DNA from: Meridianimarinicoccus roseus
GTDB taxonomy: Bacteria > Pseudomonadota > Alphaproteobacteria > Rhodobacterales > Rhodobacteraceae
Direction: 5' to 3'
Length of the DNA stretch: 64,000 nucleotides
Assembly: GCF_003172915.1 (NCBI RefSeq)
Contig: NZ_QGKU01000031.1
Location: 1-64,000, forward strand
A model generated the notes under the pieces. The model saw nothing but the letters and a program-made list of their open reading frames with translations, had not been told where the DNA came from and did no database searches. The position numbers and the translations under genes were made by a program. Shown piece by piece: positions 1-8,840 of the stretch; the stretch's first letter is position 1, and each line of letters starts with the position of its first letter.

Positions 1-38
1 AGCGCAGCGCGCGGCCGGCGGTGACGCTGGCGGCCATC

Positions 39-1318
39 GCCGGTCTTCGGAGAAGGTTCGGGTTGCGAAACCTGGAACCGAACCGGAGACGACGATGACC
101 GACGATAGAATGACCCTGATGGAGCTGGTGGAGAAGTCCGCCGACGAGGATCTCGTCCGCGACATGCTCGCCTATGCCGCCGAGCGGCTGATGGAGATGG
201 AGGTCGAGGCTGCGACGGGCGCGCCAAAAGGAACGCGCACACCGGCGCGCACCACGCAGCGCAATGGATACCGCGAGAGAGGCTGGGAGACCCGCGCCGG
301 CCGGATCGACCTGGCGATCCCGAAGCTGCGCAAGGGCAGCTACTTCCCGAGCTTTCTCGAACCGCGCAGGACGGCGGAGAAGGCCCTCGTGGCCGTCATC
401 CAGGAAGCCTATGTGCACGGCGTCTCGACGCGCGCCGTGGACGATCTGGTGCGTGCCATGGGCGGGAGTGGCGTGTCTAAGAGCCAGGTGAGTCGGCTCT
501 GCGCCGAGATCGACGAGCGCGTGCTGGCATTCCTCACCCGGCCTCTCGAGGGCGCCTGGCCCTATCTCTGGCTCGATGCAACCTACATCCGGGTGCGCGA
601 GAACGGCCGGATCATCAGCCGTGCCGTAATAATCGCGGTGGCGGTCAACGGGGACGGCCGACGCGAGGTGCTCGGCGTCGCCACCGGCCCCTCCGAGGCG
701 GAGACGTTCTGGACTGGCTTCCTGCGCTCTCTCGCCGATCGCGGCCTGCGCGGCGTGAAGCTCGTCGTGGCCGACGATCACAAGGGGCTCAGGGCCGCAG
801 CCCGCCGAGTGTTCGATGCGACCCACCAACGGTGTCGCGTGCACTGGCTCAGAAACGCGCTCGCCCATGCCCCGGCCAAGAGCCGCACCGCCGTGGCCGC
901 AATGCTCAAGACGATCTTCGCCCAGGAGACCAAGGCCGAGGCGGAGACCCAGTGGGACGCCATCGCCGACGCCCTCCGTGAGAAGAATGACCGGCTCGGC
1001 GCCATGATGGACGCCTCCCGCGACGACGTGCTCGCCTACATGGACTTCCCCAGGGAGCACTGGGCGCAGATCAGCTCGACCAACCCGCTTGAGCGCGTCA
1101 ACAAGGAGATCAAGCGCCGTTCCAATGTCGTCGGGATCTTTCCGAACGACGCGGCCATCATCCGTCTGGTCGGCGCGCTGATGATCGAAACCAACGACGA
1201 GTGGGCCGTCGCGCGCCGTTACATGGGGCTGGAGTCGCTGGCCCGCATCACCGATACTCACAACGTCAGACTGCCCGCCGTGGCGACCTGACCAACTCGA
1301 GCCTCTCCGAAGGCCGGC
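39..1318 (+). mobile_element. IS256-family insertion sequence (about 1.28 kb)
   Basis: The element contains one transposase gene flanked by imperfect inverted repeats. The left end reads GCCGGTCTTCGGAGAAGG from about position 39. The reverse complement of the right end reads GCCGGCCTTCGGAGAGG and finishes near 1318. The similarity continues inward for about 25 bases and stops abruptly outside these points, which is why I place the tips here; they could be off by a few bases. The length fits the usual 1.3 kb of IS256 elements. No 8-9 bp target duplication can be seen between positions 30-38 and 1319-1327, so one end may have rearranged or the tips may be slightly misplaced. Confidence 0.7.
95..1291 (+). 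CDS. IS256-family (mutator-type) transposase
   Basis: DDE transposase of 398 residues, full length for the IS256 family, which moves its element by a copy-out mechanism. The catalytic triad can be read: D161 in [11 protein letters not shown]227 in VVADDHKGL and E333 in [15 protein letters not shown]. The Asn-Pro-Leu-Glu-Arg context of the Glu is typical of the family. The N-terminal half carries the basic DNA-binding region (around residues 45-80). The frame is open throughout, so the enzyme may be active. The start is the ATG just after GGAGACGACG. The gene fills the insertion sequence described separately. Confidence 0.93.
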   Translation: MTDDRMTLMELVEKSADEDLVRDMLAYAAERLMEMEVEAATGAPKGTRTPARTTQRNGYRERGWETRAGRIDLAIPKLRKGSYFPSFLEPRRTAEKALVAVIQEAYVHGVSTRAVDDLVRAMGGSGVSKSQVSRLCAEIDERVLAFLTRPLEGAWPYLWLDATYIRVRENGRIISRAVIIAVAVNGDGRREVLGVATGPSEAETFWTGFLRSLADRGLRGVKLVVADDHKGLRAAARRVFDATHQRCRVHWLRNALAHAPAKSRTAVAAMLKTIFAQETKAEAETQWDAIADALREKNDRLGAMMDASRDDVLAYMDFPREHWAQISSTNPLERVNKEIKRRSNVVGIFPNDAAIIRLVGALMIETNDEWAVARRYMGLESLARITDTHNVRLPAVAT

Positions 1319-1691
1319 CCTCTTACACCACGCCGCGGGGCACTACCGATTGCACCACCGATCAGCTCAGGTCTTGGTCCACCGTAAAGAGGAACAGTCG
1401 CGTGATATGCCGTGGGCCCGATCGCGTCCGACAAAGCGTTCGCATGTGCGTGCGGGACGGGCAAAGTATCCGTTTTACAGTGATTTGGTTCGTTCTGCCC
1501 CTGTTCGACTTCTGTCCGGCTGTCGCTGTAAAACGCATGCTCTTGAATCATAGGATAAATGCACGACTTCGGCAGAAGCCTGCACTTCCTTCCCCTGCAC
1601 TGTCATTCTGTCCGGCGTCGCGCGTGAAACTCCTGTGACACCTGTGCACCGCTGCTTGCCGGTTCCGGGCGCGCGTGTTCTATCCCGTGGC
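1319..1691. other. Gene-poor stretch between IS256 element and chrA
   Basis: No convincing gene is seen here. The stretch is less GC-rich than its surroundings. It holds a perfect 10-bp inverted repeat, CGTTTTACAG at 1471-1480 and CTGTAAAACG at 1526-1535, separated by 45 bp. It also holds a short direct repeat of TTCTGTCCGGC-like sequence near 1510 and 1608. The chrA promoter must lie here or in the insertion sequence, but no clear -35/-10 pair stands out. Confidence 0.5.
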
Positions 1692-2951
1692 ATGACCACG
1701 GCCCCGCCGTCCCTTGCCGACCTCGTGCGCGTCTTCGGGCGCATCGGGCTGCTGTCTTTCGGCGGACCGGCGGCGCAGATCGCGCTGATGCACCGCGAAC
1801 TGGTCGAGGGTCGGACCTGGCTCACCGAGGAACAATTCCTGCGCGCCTTGTCCTTCTGCATGCTGCTGCCCGGGCCCGAGGCGATGCAACTGGCGACCTA
1901 CGCGGGATGGCGGCTGCGCGGCGTCGCGGGCGGGTTGATCGGCGGGCTTCTTTTCGTGGTGCCAGGTGCGCTGGTCATTGCCGCGCTGGCCCTGCTTTAT
2001 GGCGCGTATGGCGAACTGCCGCTGGTCGAGGCGGCTTTTGTCGGCGTGAAGGCGACCGTTGTCGTTATCGTGCTGCAGGCACTGTGGCGGCTGGGGCGCA
2101 AGGCGTTGAAGACGCCGTCGCGGTGGATGCTCGCTGGGCTGTCTTTCGCCGGGATCTTCGCGCTGGACCTTCCGTTTCCATTGATCATTCTTGCAGCCGG
2201 GATCTATGGCGCCTGGTCGGCCCAACCCTCCGACGTCCCGCCCCCGCCCCTGCCCGCTGCGCGCCTCGCGCGCACGCTGGCCGTCTGGGGCGGGCTGTGG
2301 CTGGCGCCGATTGCCGCACTCTGGGCGGCCGGGCCGCAGTTCCTGACCGACCTCGCGCTGTTTTTCGCCAAGCTGGCGGTGGTGACCTTCGGCGGGGCCT
2401 ACGCCGTGCTGGCCTACATGACGCAGACCGTGGTCAGCGAAAAGGGATGGATCGACACCGAACAGATGATCGACGCGCTTGGGCTGGCCGAAACCACGCC
2501 TGGCCCGCTGATCCTCGTTACGCAGTTCGTCGGAATGCTCGCGGGCGCGGCGCAGGGCGGCGCGGGCCTTGCTCTGGCCGCCGGAGCGCTGGTGCTGTGG
2601 GTGACCTTCGTTCCGTGCTTCCTGTGGATCTTCTTGGGCGCGCCTTATGTCGACTGGATCGCCGGGAGGCCGCGACTTTCCGGCGCGCTTTCCGCAATAA
2701 CCGCCGCCGTCGTCGGCGTGATCCTCAACCTTTCGGTGTGGTTCGCGGCGCATGTGTTCTTCAACACGGTCGGCACCGCTACGATCGGTCCGGTGACGAT
2801 GATCCGCCCCGCGTTGGAGGGGTTCGACGCACGCGCGGCGCTTCTGTGCGTCGCTGCCGCGCTCGCGCTGATGTGGCGCCGCTGGCCGCTGCCGGCAGTG
2901 CTGGCGCTGGCAGCGGTCTCCGGCGCGCTGACCGGGCTGGCGACTGTTTGA
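1692..2951 (+). CDS. chrA: Chromate transporter, ChrA family (CHR)
   Basis: Inner-membrane protein of 419 residues with the two-half arrangement of long-chain CHR transporters. The N-terminal half has the family signature FGRIGLLSFGGPAAQIALMH and MLLPGPEAMQLATYAGW. The second half repeats it as FFAKLAVVTFGGAYAVLAYM and GLAETTPGPLILVTQFVGM. About ten hydrophobic segments follow from this duplication. ChrA proteins export chromate and can confer resistance, but many chromosomal copies have no proven substrate. I chose the ATG at 1692 because the conserved domain begins at once; the open frame extends 19 codons upstream without conserved sequence. An IS256 element lies about 370 bp upstream and could affect expression (inference). 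Confidence 0.88.
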   Translation: MTTAPPSLADLVRVFGRIGLLSFGGPAAQIALMHRELVEGRTWLTEEQFLRALSFCMLLPGPEAMQLATYAGWRLRGVAGGLIGGLLFVVPGALVIAALALLYGAYGELPLVEAAFVGVKATVVVIVLQALWRLGRKALKTPSRWMLAGLSFAGIFALDLPFPLIILAAGIYGAWSAQPSDVPPPPLPAARLARTLAVWGGLWLAPIAALWAAGPQFLTDLALFFAKLAVVTFGGAYAVLAYMTQTVVSEKGWIDTEQMIDALGLAETTPGPLILVTQFVGMLAGAAQGGAGLALAAGALVLWVTFVPCFLWIFLGAPYVDWIAGRPRLSGALSAITAAVVGVILNLSVWFAAHVFFNTVGTATIGPVTMIRPALEGFDARAALLCVAAALALMWRRWPLPAVLALAAVSGALTGLATV

Positions 2952-3027
2952 CAGGCGCGTTCCGCCAAAGCCCCTTTTCATTCCCGCGCCGCATCCGCTA
3001 GGACTGGAACAAAGAGAGGGGCCGCGC

Positions 3028-3522
3028 ATGTCACGCAGTATCGACTACGGAAACCTGATGCACCGCGCGATGCGGACCCTGATCCAGAACGTACTGGAGG
3101 AGGTGGCGGCCAACGGTCTGCCCGGAGATCACCACTTCTTCATCACCTTCGACACGTTGCATCCGGATGTGCAACTGGCCGACTGGCTTTCCGACCGCTA
3201 TCCCGAGGAAATGACCATCGTCATCCAGCACTGGTTCGAGAACCTGACCGTCACCGACGAGGGCTTCGCGATCACGCTGAACTTCGGCGACCGTGCCGAA
3301 CCGATGTACATCCCCTATGACGCGATCCGCACCTTCGTTGATCCGTCCGTCGAGTTCGGCCTTCGCTTCGAGACGCAGCACAGCGACGAGGACGACGAGG
3401 ACGACGACGGCTTCGCCGACGACGACACTTCTGGCGCGCCGATGGCCGAGGACGTGCCACACGACACGGACGCACCCAAGAAGGACGCCGAGATCGTCAG
3501 CCTCGACAAGTTCCGCAAATAA
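3028..3522 (+). CDS. sspB: SspB-like ClpXP adaptor (alphaproteobacterial type)
   Basis: Cytoplasmic protein of 164 residues matching the alphaproteobacterial SspB family, which tethers ssrA-tagged and other substrates to the ClpXP protease. The folded substrate-binding domain covers about residues 1-115, including HHFFITFDT, HPDVQLADWL and EEMTIVIQHWFENL. It is followed by a very acidic flexible linker (DEDDEDDDGFADDD) and a short conserved-looking tail, EIVSLDKFRK. In known SspB proteins the extreme C-terminus docks on ClpX, so the tail probably does the same here (inference). The ATG is preceded by AGAGAGGGG, a good ribosome-binding site. Confidence 0.88.
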   Translation: MSRSIDYGNLMHRAMRTLIQNVLEEVAANGLPGDHHFFITFDTLHPDVQLADWLSDRYPEEMTIVIQHWFENLTVTDEGFAITLNFGDRAEPMYIPYDAIRTFVDPSVEFGLRFETQHSDEDDEDDDGFADDDTSGAPMAEDVPHDTDAPKKDAEIVSLDKFRK

Positions 3523-3600
3523 CTGCGGCCTTCGCGCAATTGCCCCCGCTGCCCACACGCCCTAAACAACGGGCAAAGAATGGCTGAGAGGACAGTTCAC

Positions 3601-4995
<1,395 letters not shown>

Positions 4996-5010
4996 TCCGG
5001 GAGCCCGCGC

Positions 5011-5220
5011 TTGGCCGATCAGCCGATAAATCTGAACCGTGCGCGCAAGGCGCGCGCACGGCGCGACAAGGCCCGGCAGGCGGATGAGAACGCCGTGAAA
5101 TTCGGCCGCACACGGGCCGAGAAAGACCGCGATGACGCGCAGGCCAGGGCCGCGCGCCGACATCTCGACGCGCACCGCCGGGAGCCGGACGACGATGCAC
5201 CCGGCGGCGGCGCGCCATGA
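5011..5220 (+). CDS. DUF4169 family small protein
   Basis: Highly charged protein of 69 residues, rich in Arg, Lys, Asp and Ala, matching DUF4169, a short family common in Rhodobacterales. The conserved element is INLNRARKARAR near the N-terminus followed by KFGRTRAEK. It appears to start with TTG, preceded by GGGAG. The stop overlaps the start of the next gene by four bases (ATGA), so the two are probably translated together. Function unknown; the composition suggests a mostly helical protein that could bind nucleic acid or another protein (inference). Confidence 0.8.
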   Translation: MADQPINLNRARKARARRDKARQADENAVKFGRTRAEKDRDDAQARAARRHLDAHRREPDDDAPGGGAP

Positions 5221-5459
5221 CCGATGCAAGACCGCGCAAACGGTCGCTTACGCTCAAGGGCCACCAGACCAGCGTGTCGCTGGAAGACCCGTTCTGGATC
5301 GCCTTTCGCGACATCGCGCAGGAACGCGGGCTGGCCGTCAACGCGCTGGCCGCTCAGATCGACGCGGAGCGCGGACTGGATTGCGGGCTGGCTTCGGCGA
5401 TACGGGTGTTCGTGCTGAACCACTACCGCATGGCCGCCGACGTCTCGGGTCACGACTAG
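5217..5459 (+). CDS. Ribbon-helix-helix domain protein
   Basis: Protein of 80 residues matching the RHH_4 type of ribbon-helix-helix proteins. The pattern is a short strand (RSLTLKGHQTSVSLE) followed by two helices (FWIAFRDIAQERGLAVNALAAQI and SAIRVFVLNHYR). Members of this fold are dimeric DNA-binding proteins, but for this subgroup no target is known. The gene overlaps the DUF4169 gene upstream (ATGA). It ends directly before the ATG of the first glycosyltransferase-like gene, with no space between TAG and ATG. This suggests one operon of four genes. Confidence 0.82.
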   Translation: MTDARPRKRSLTLKGHQTSVSLEDPFWIAFRDIAQERGLAVNALAAQIDAERGLDCGLASAIRVFVLNHYRMAADVSGHD

Positions 5460-6575
5460 ATGGCCTGCAACGTCACGTTGGATGCGCTGGCGGGGCTGCG
5501 GTTGCCCGCATCAGCCCCGGTGCTGCGTGAGCATGTCGTGCCCGAAGCCGACCGCACCGCAGACTATCTTGCCAAATACGACCGCCACACACTGATCTAC
5601 GATGCCCTGCACGATCCTGCATGCGGTACCGTTACCCTTGTGGCACCGCGGCTTCTGAACCTGTGGCCGCTACTACGCCGGGGCTTGCGCCTGGACGGCA
5701 AGCCCGTGCGGCGCCTGCGCCGCCGGGTCTTTCCAAAATGTGAGATCGTGACATTCCGGGCCGGGTCGGGCCCCTTGCCGCTGAGCGTGGCAGGCATCCC
5801 CGGATCGCTGGTCCCGCGCTGCGCGCCAACGGCGGCCTTCGCCGGCACGAATGCGGTCGTCACCATGAGCCGCAACAACCCGCTGGACTGGATCACGGAC
5901 TGGCTGCGCTTTCACGTCCGCGCGCAGCATGTCGAAACCCTTGTCTTCTACGATAACGGATCGGACGCCTACGGCATGCCCGCACTTGCCGATGCGGTAT
6001 CAGCCGTGGCCGGACTGCGCGCCGCTTACCTCGTGTCGGTCCCGTTTCCCTATGGTCCGGTGCTGGGCGGCGGCGCGGCGCGGGTGAAGCCGAACTTCAT
6101 GCAGACGGCGATGCTCAATCACGCGCGGCTTGGGCCGCTTGGTCGCGCGCGGGCCGTTCTGAACGCCGATATCGACGAATTGATCCAACCCATGGGCCAC
6201 ACCGTCGTGTTCGACGCCGCCTGCGCTGCATGGCACGGCACGGTCAATATCGGCGGGGAATTCGTTTTTCCGCACCCGCCCGGCACTATGCCCGTCCCGC
6301 AGAAGGCGCATGTGGCCCGCGCCGTGCCGCCCGCCGTTTCGACCCGCAAATGGTGCGCCACGCCGCGCGGCGTTCTCAGCCGAATGGGATGGTTCGTGCA
6401 CCAGGTCGGCGGCGAGCCGTTCAAGCTGGTGCCGGAAAGCCGCGCCTTCCGGCTGGTGCATTGCCGCGCGGCCAATCCGAACTGGGCCACCGGCCACGCC
6501 GCCGCCAGCCCGGCGACAGTGCGGGTCGATCCCGCGCTGCGCGAGATGATGGACACCTATCTTCATGACGAGTGA
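5460..6575 (+). CDS. Glycosyltransferase family 2/92-like protein (first of tandem pair)
   Basis: Protein of 371 residues resembling the Glyco_tranf_2_4 group of bacterial GT-A glycosyltransferases. Seen features are NNPLDWITDWLRFHV, VFYDNGSDAY (nucleotide-sugar binding) and the acidic motif LNADIDELI, the expected DxD-like metal site. A conserved N-terminal half (YDRHTLIYDALHD, APRLLNLWPLLRRG, PVRRLRRR) is shared with the next gene, so the two are paralogues from a tandem duplication. No signal peptide or membrane segment, so it probably acts on the cytoplasmic side. The acceptor is unknown; a surface polysaccharide is a plausible guess. The start ATG abuts the preceding stop codon. Confidence 0.75.
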   Translation: MACNVTLDALAGLRLPASAPVLREHVVPEADRTADYLAKYDRHTLIYDALHDPACGTVTLVAPRLLNLWPLLRRGLRLDGKPVRRLRRRVFPKCEIVTFRAGSGPLPLSVAGIPGSLVPRCAPTAAFAGTNAVVTMSRNNPLDWITDWLRFHVRAQHVETLVFYDNGSDAYGMPALADAVSAVAGLRAAYLVSVPFPYGPVLGGGAARVKPNFMQTAMLNHARLGPLGRARAVLNADIDELIQPMGHTVVFDAACAAWHGTVNIGGEFVFPHPPGTMPVPQKAHVARAVPPAVSTRKWCATPRGVLSRMGWFVHQVGGEPFKLVPESRAFRLVHCRAANPNWATGHAAASPATVRVDPALREMMDTYLHDE

Positions 6576-7689
6576 CACCGACGCCCGGACCCTGCCGCTT
6601 TGCGGCCACGTCCTGCCCGCCGATGGCACGCTGCTGCGCGACCATGTCCGCCCGGCGGACCGGCGCAGCGTGCATTACCTCGAAAGCTATGACCGTACGA
6701 CGTTGTACTACGATTGCGTCTATCTTCCAGAACGGGGCAGCTACCTGTTCACGGCGCCGCGTTTCCTGAACCTCTGGAAGCCGTTCCGGGACGGTCTGCG
6801 GATCGGTGGCGCGCCGGTACGCAGGCTGCGCCGCCGCCGCTGGCTGCGCTGCGAACAGGTGGAGGTGCCCGCCCCGCGCGGCACGCTGACGCTGACGTGG
6901 CAGGACGAAACGTGGTCGGTGGCCGCCCGTGACGCCGAAACCGAAGGCTTTGCCGGGCTGAACGCGCTGGTCGCCGTGAACAAGAACAACCGGCTGGACT
7001 GGATTGCCGACTGGGCGGGCTACTACGCTGCGGCACATGGCGCGCAAGGCGTTGTGCTGTTCGACAACGGATCGACCGACTACACGCCGCAGGACATCGC
7101 GGACCGTCTGGCGCGGGTGTCGGGGCTGGCGCGGGTGCGGGTGCTGTCCGCGCCCTATCCCTATGGACCAAGCGATCACAGCAAGAAACTGGAGGTCAGC
7201 CCCCGCTTCTTCCAGACCGCGATGCTGAACATCGCGCGGCGCGACGCTCTGGCCAGCGCCCGCTCGGTGCTGAACGTGGACATCGACGAGATCGCAATCT
7301 CGAGCAGTGGGGCCAGCGTGTTCGACGCGGCCAGCGCGCATCCGCTTGGAATGATCACGATCCAGGGCAGCTGGGTCTATCCCGCACCGGGCACCCAAGG
7401 CCCTGTCGGGCAGGGCGCGCACCGTTTTCGCAACACGCCGGATGACAGATGCAACCAAAAGTGGTGCCAGGCCCCGCGCGGCGCTTTCGGGCGCAGCTTC
7501 GGCTGGGCCGTGCACCGGGTGGACGAAGTATTCCAGAACCTTCTGACACAGCAACGCGACATCCGCCTCGTGCATTGCAAGGGCACCTCGACCGGCTGGA
7601 AGGCGAAGCGGTTCGACCTGCCCGCCGGGCTTGCACACGATCCGGCACTCGCCGCCGTGATGAACCGGTATTTCCCGGCCCGCGACTGA
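6565..7689 (+). CDS. Glycosyltransferase family 2/92-like protein (second of tandem pair)
   Basis: Paralogue of the gene upstream, 374 residues, overlapping it by 11 bases. It shares the same architecture: LREHVRPADRRSVHYLESYD, APRFLNLWKPFRDGLR, VRRLRRRRWLRCEQ, NRLDWIADWAGYYA, VLFDNGSTDY and LNVDIDEIAI. The last gives the DxD-like acidic centre. The C-terminal part (CNQKWCQAPRGAFGRSFGWAVH) matches CSTRKWCATPR-like sequence of its neighbour in position. The two copies have diverged enough that different donors or acceptors are likely (inference). Convergent with ccdA downstream. Confidence 0.75.
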   Translation: MTSDTDARTLPLCGHVLPADGTLLRDHVRPADRRSVHYLESYDRTTLYYDCVYLPERGSYLFTAPRFLNLWKPFRDGLRIGGAPVRRLRRRRWLRCEQVEVPAPRGTLTLTWQDETWSVAARDAETEGFAGLNALVAVNKNNRLDWIADWAGYYAAAHGAQGVVLFDNGSTDYTPQDIADRLARVSGLARVRVLSAPYPYGPSDHSKKLEVSPRFFQTAMLNIARRDALASARSVLNVDIDEIAISSSGASVFDAASAHPLGMITIQGSWVYPAPGTQGPVGQGAHRFRNTPDDRCNQKWCQAPRGAFGRSFGWAVHRVDEVFQNLLTQQRDIRLVHCKGTSTGWKAKRFDLPAGLAHDPALAAVMNRYFPARD

Positions 7690-7743
7690 ACCGCCGCGCT
7701 GCCGCCGACCCGAAGCCCGATGATGGCGCAGTCGGCCCCGCGC

Positions 7744-8493
7744 CTAGCCCAGCAAAGCCAGCGCCGGGAATTGTTCCAGAAGCCACCACGACAGGCGCGT
7801 GAACGCCCCGGTCAGCAGCATGACACCGACCAGCAGCAGCAGTCCGCCCATCACCCGTTCGATGGTGACCATGTGCCGCTTGAGCCGGTTCATGACGGCC
7901 AGCGAGCGGGTCATGAATACCGCCACCAGCAGGAAGGGCACGCCCAGCCCCAGCGCATAGATGCCCAGAAGTACGGTTCCGCGCGCGATCGACGCCTCGG
8001 ACGCGGCGATGGAGAGAATCGCGCCCAATTGCGGACCGATGCACGGCGTCCAACCGAAGGCGAAAGCCAGCCCCAGCACGTAAGCCCCCAGCGCAGACCC
8101 GCCCCGATCCCCGGCATCGAGGCGCGCCTCTCGGTCCAGCAAGCCGATGCGGTACACCCCGAGGAAATGCAACCCGAACACGATCACCACCACGCCCGAG
8201 ATACGCGAGAACAGCACCTGGTTCTGCAGGAAGAATGCACCGAAGGCCGAGGCCGTGAACCCAAGGAACAGGAAAACCGTGGACAGGCCTAGCACGAAGA
8301 ACAGCGCGGGCAGCAACGCGCGCCGCCCTGCAGTTCCGCTTTGCATGTCGTTGACGGTGATGCCGCTCATGTATGCCATGTAAGGCGGCACGATGGGCAG
8401 GACGCACGGCGAAAGGAACGACAGCATTCCGGCGGCCAGCGCAACGATCATGGCCGGAAGAAGGGCCGCGTCTATGATCTCGATTCCAAACAT
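7744..8493 (-). CDS. ccdA: Cytochrome c biogenesis protein CcdA
   Basis: Inner-membrane protein of 249 residues with six predicted transmembrane segments. CcdA passes electrons from cytoplasmic thioredoxin across the membrane to periplasmic thiol-disulfide proteins needed for cytochrome c maturation. The redox-active cysteines are visible in the two family motifs, LSPCVLPIVPPYMAYMSG in helix 1 and FGWTPCIGPQLGAIL in helix 4. It is transcribed divergently from a TusA-like gene. The host needs much cytochrome c, including the tetraheme PufC encoded later in this window. Confidence 0.92.
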   Translation of the reverse strand: MFGIEIIDAALLPAMIVALAAGMLSFLSPCVLPIVPPYMAYMSGITVNDMQSGTAGRRALLPALFFVLGLSTVFLFLGFTASAFGAFFLQNQVLFSRISGVVVIVFGLHFLGVYRIGLLDREARLDAGDRGGSALGAYVLGLAFAFGWTPCIGPQLGAILSIAASEASIARGTVLLGIYALGLGVPFLLVAVFMTRSLAVMNRLKRHMVTIERVMGGLLLLVGVMLLTGAFTRLSWWLLEQFPALALLG

Positions 8494-8585
8494 GGAATAC
8501 GCCTACACCAGCGCGCGGGCCCGGTCACGAAACGCTTCGTCACATTCGCGTGGCAATCGTGACAGGCGCGTTTTATATCCACGCC

Positions 8586-8816
8586 ATGAAGATAGACCTT
8601 GAAGTTGATGCCGTTGGGCTGCTGTGCCCGCTGCCTGTGCTGCGGGCCAGAAAGCGGCTGCAGGGCCTGCACAGCGGGCAGGTGCTGTGCCTTGTCGCGG
8701 ACGATCCCGCCGCGATCGTGGACGTGCCCCATTTCTGCCAGGAAGCGGGGCACGAGCTGGTCGCGCAGACCGAAGGCGGTGGCGGGACCCGGCGCTATGT
8801 AATCCGCAAAGGATAG
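8586..8816 (+). CDS. TusA-like sulfurtransferase
   Basis: Protein of 76 residues of the TusA/SirA/YedF family, which carry sulfur as a persulfide on a conserved cysteine. That residue is Cys14 in the signature DAVGLLCPLPVLRARKRL. The rest (VLCLVADDPAAIVDVPHFCQEAGHEL) follows the family two-layer alpha/beta fold. The ATG at 8586 gives the normal length; the open frame begins 12 codons earlier without conserved sequence. It lies opposite ccdA, and a link to thiol or sulfur metabolism is possible. Whether it serves tRNA thiolation, molybdenum cofactor assembly or something else cannot be told. Confidence 0.85.
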   Translation: MKIDLEVDAVGLLCPLPVLRARKRLQGLHSGQVLCLVADDPAAIVDVPHFCQEAGHELVAQTEGGGGTRRYVIRKG

Positions 8817-8840
8817 CGCCGGGTCTGGCCCGTCAGCAGG

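Noticed and set aside
1680-3029. Minus-strand open frame of 449 codons opposite chrA
   Set aside because: Product is a His/Arg/Gln-rich low-complexity string with no family sequence; it mirrors the codon pattern of chrA.
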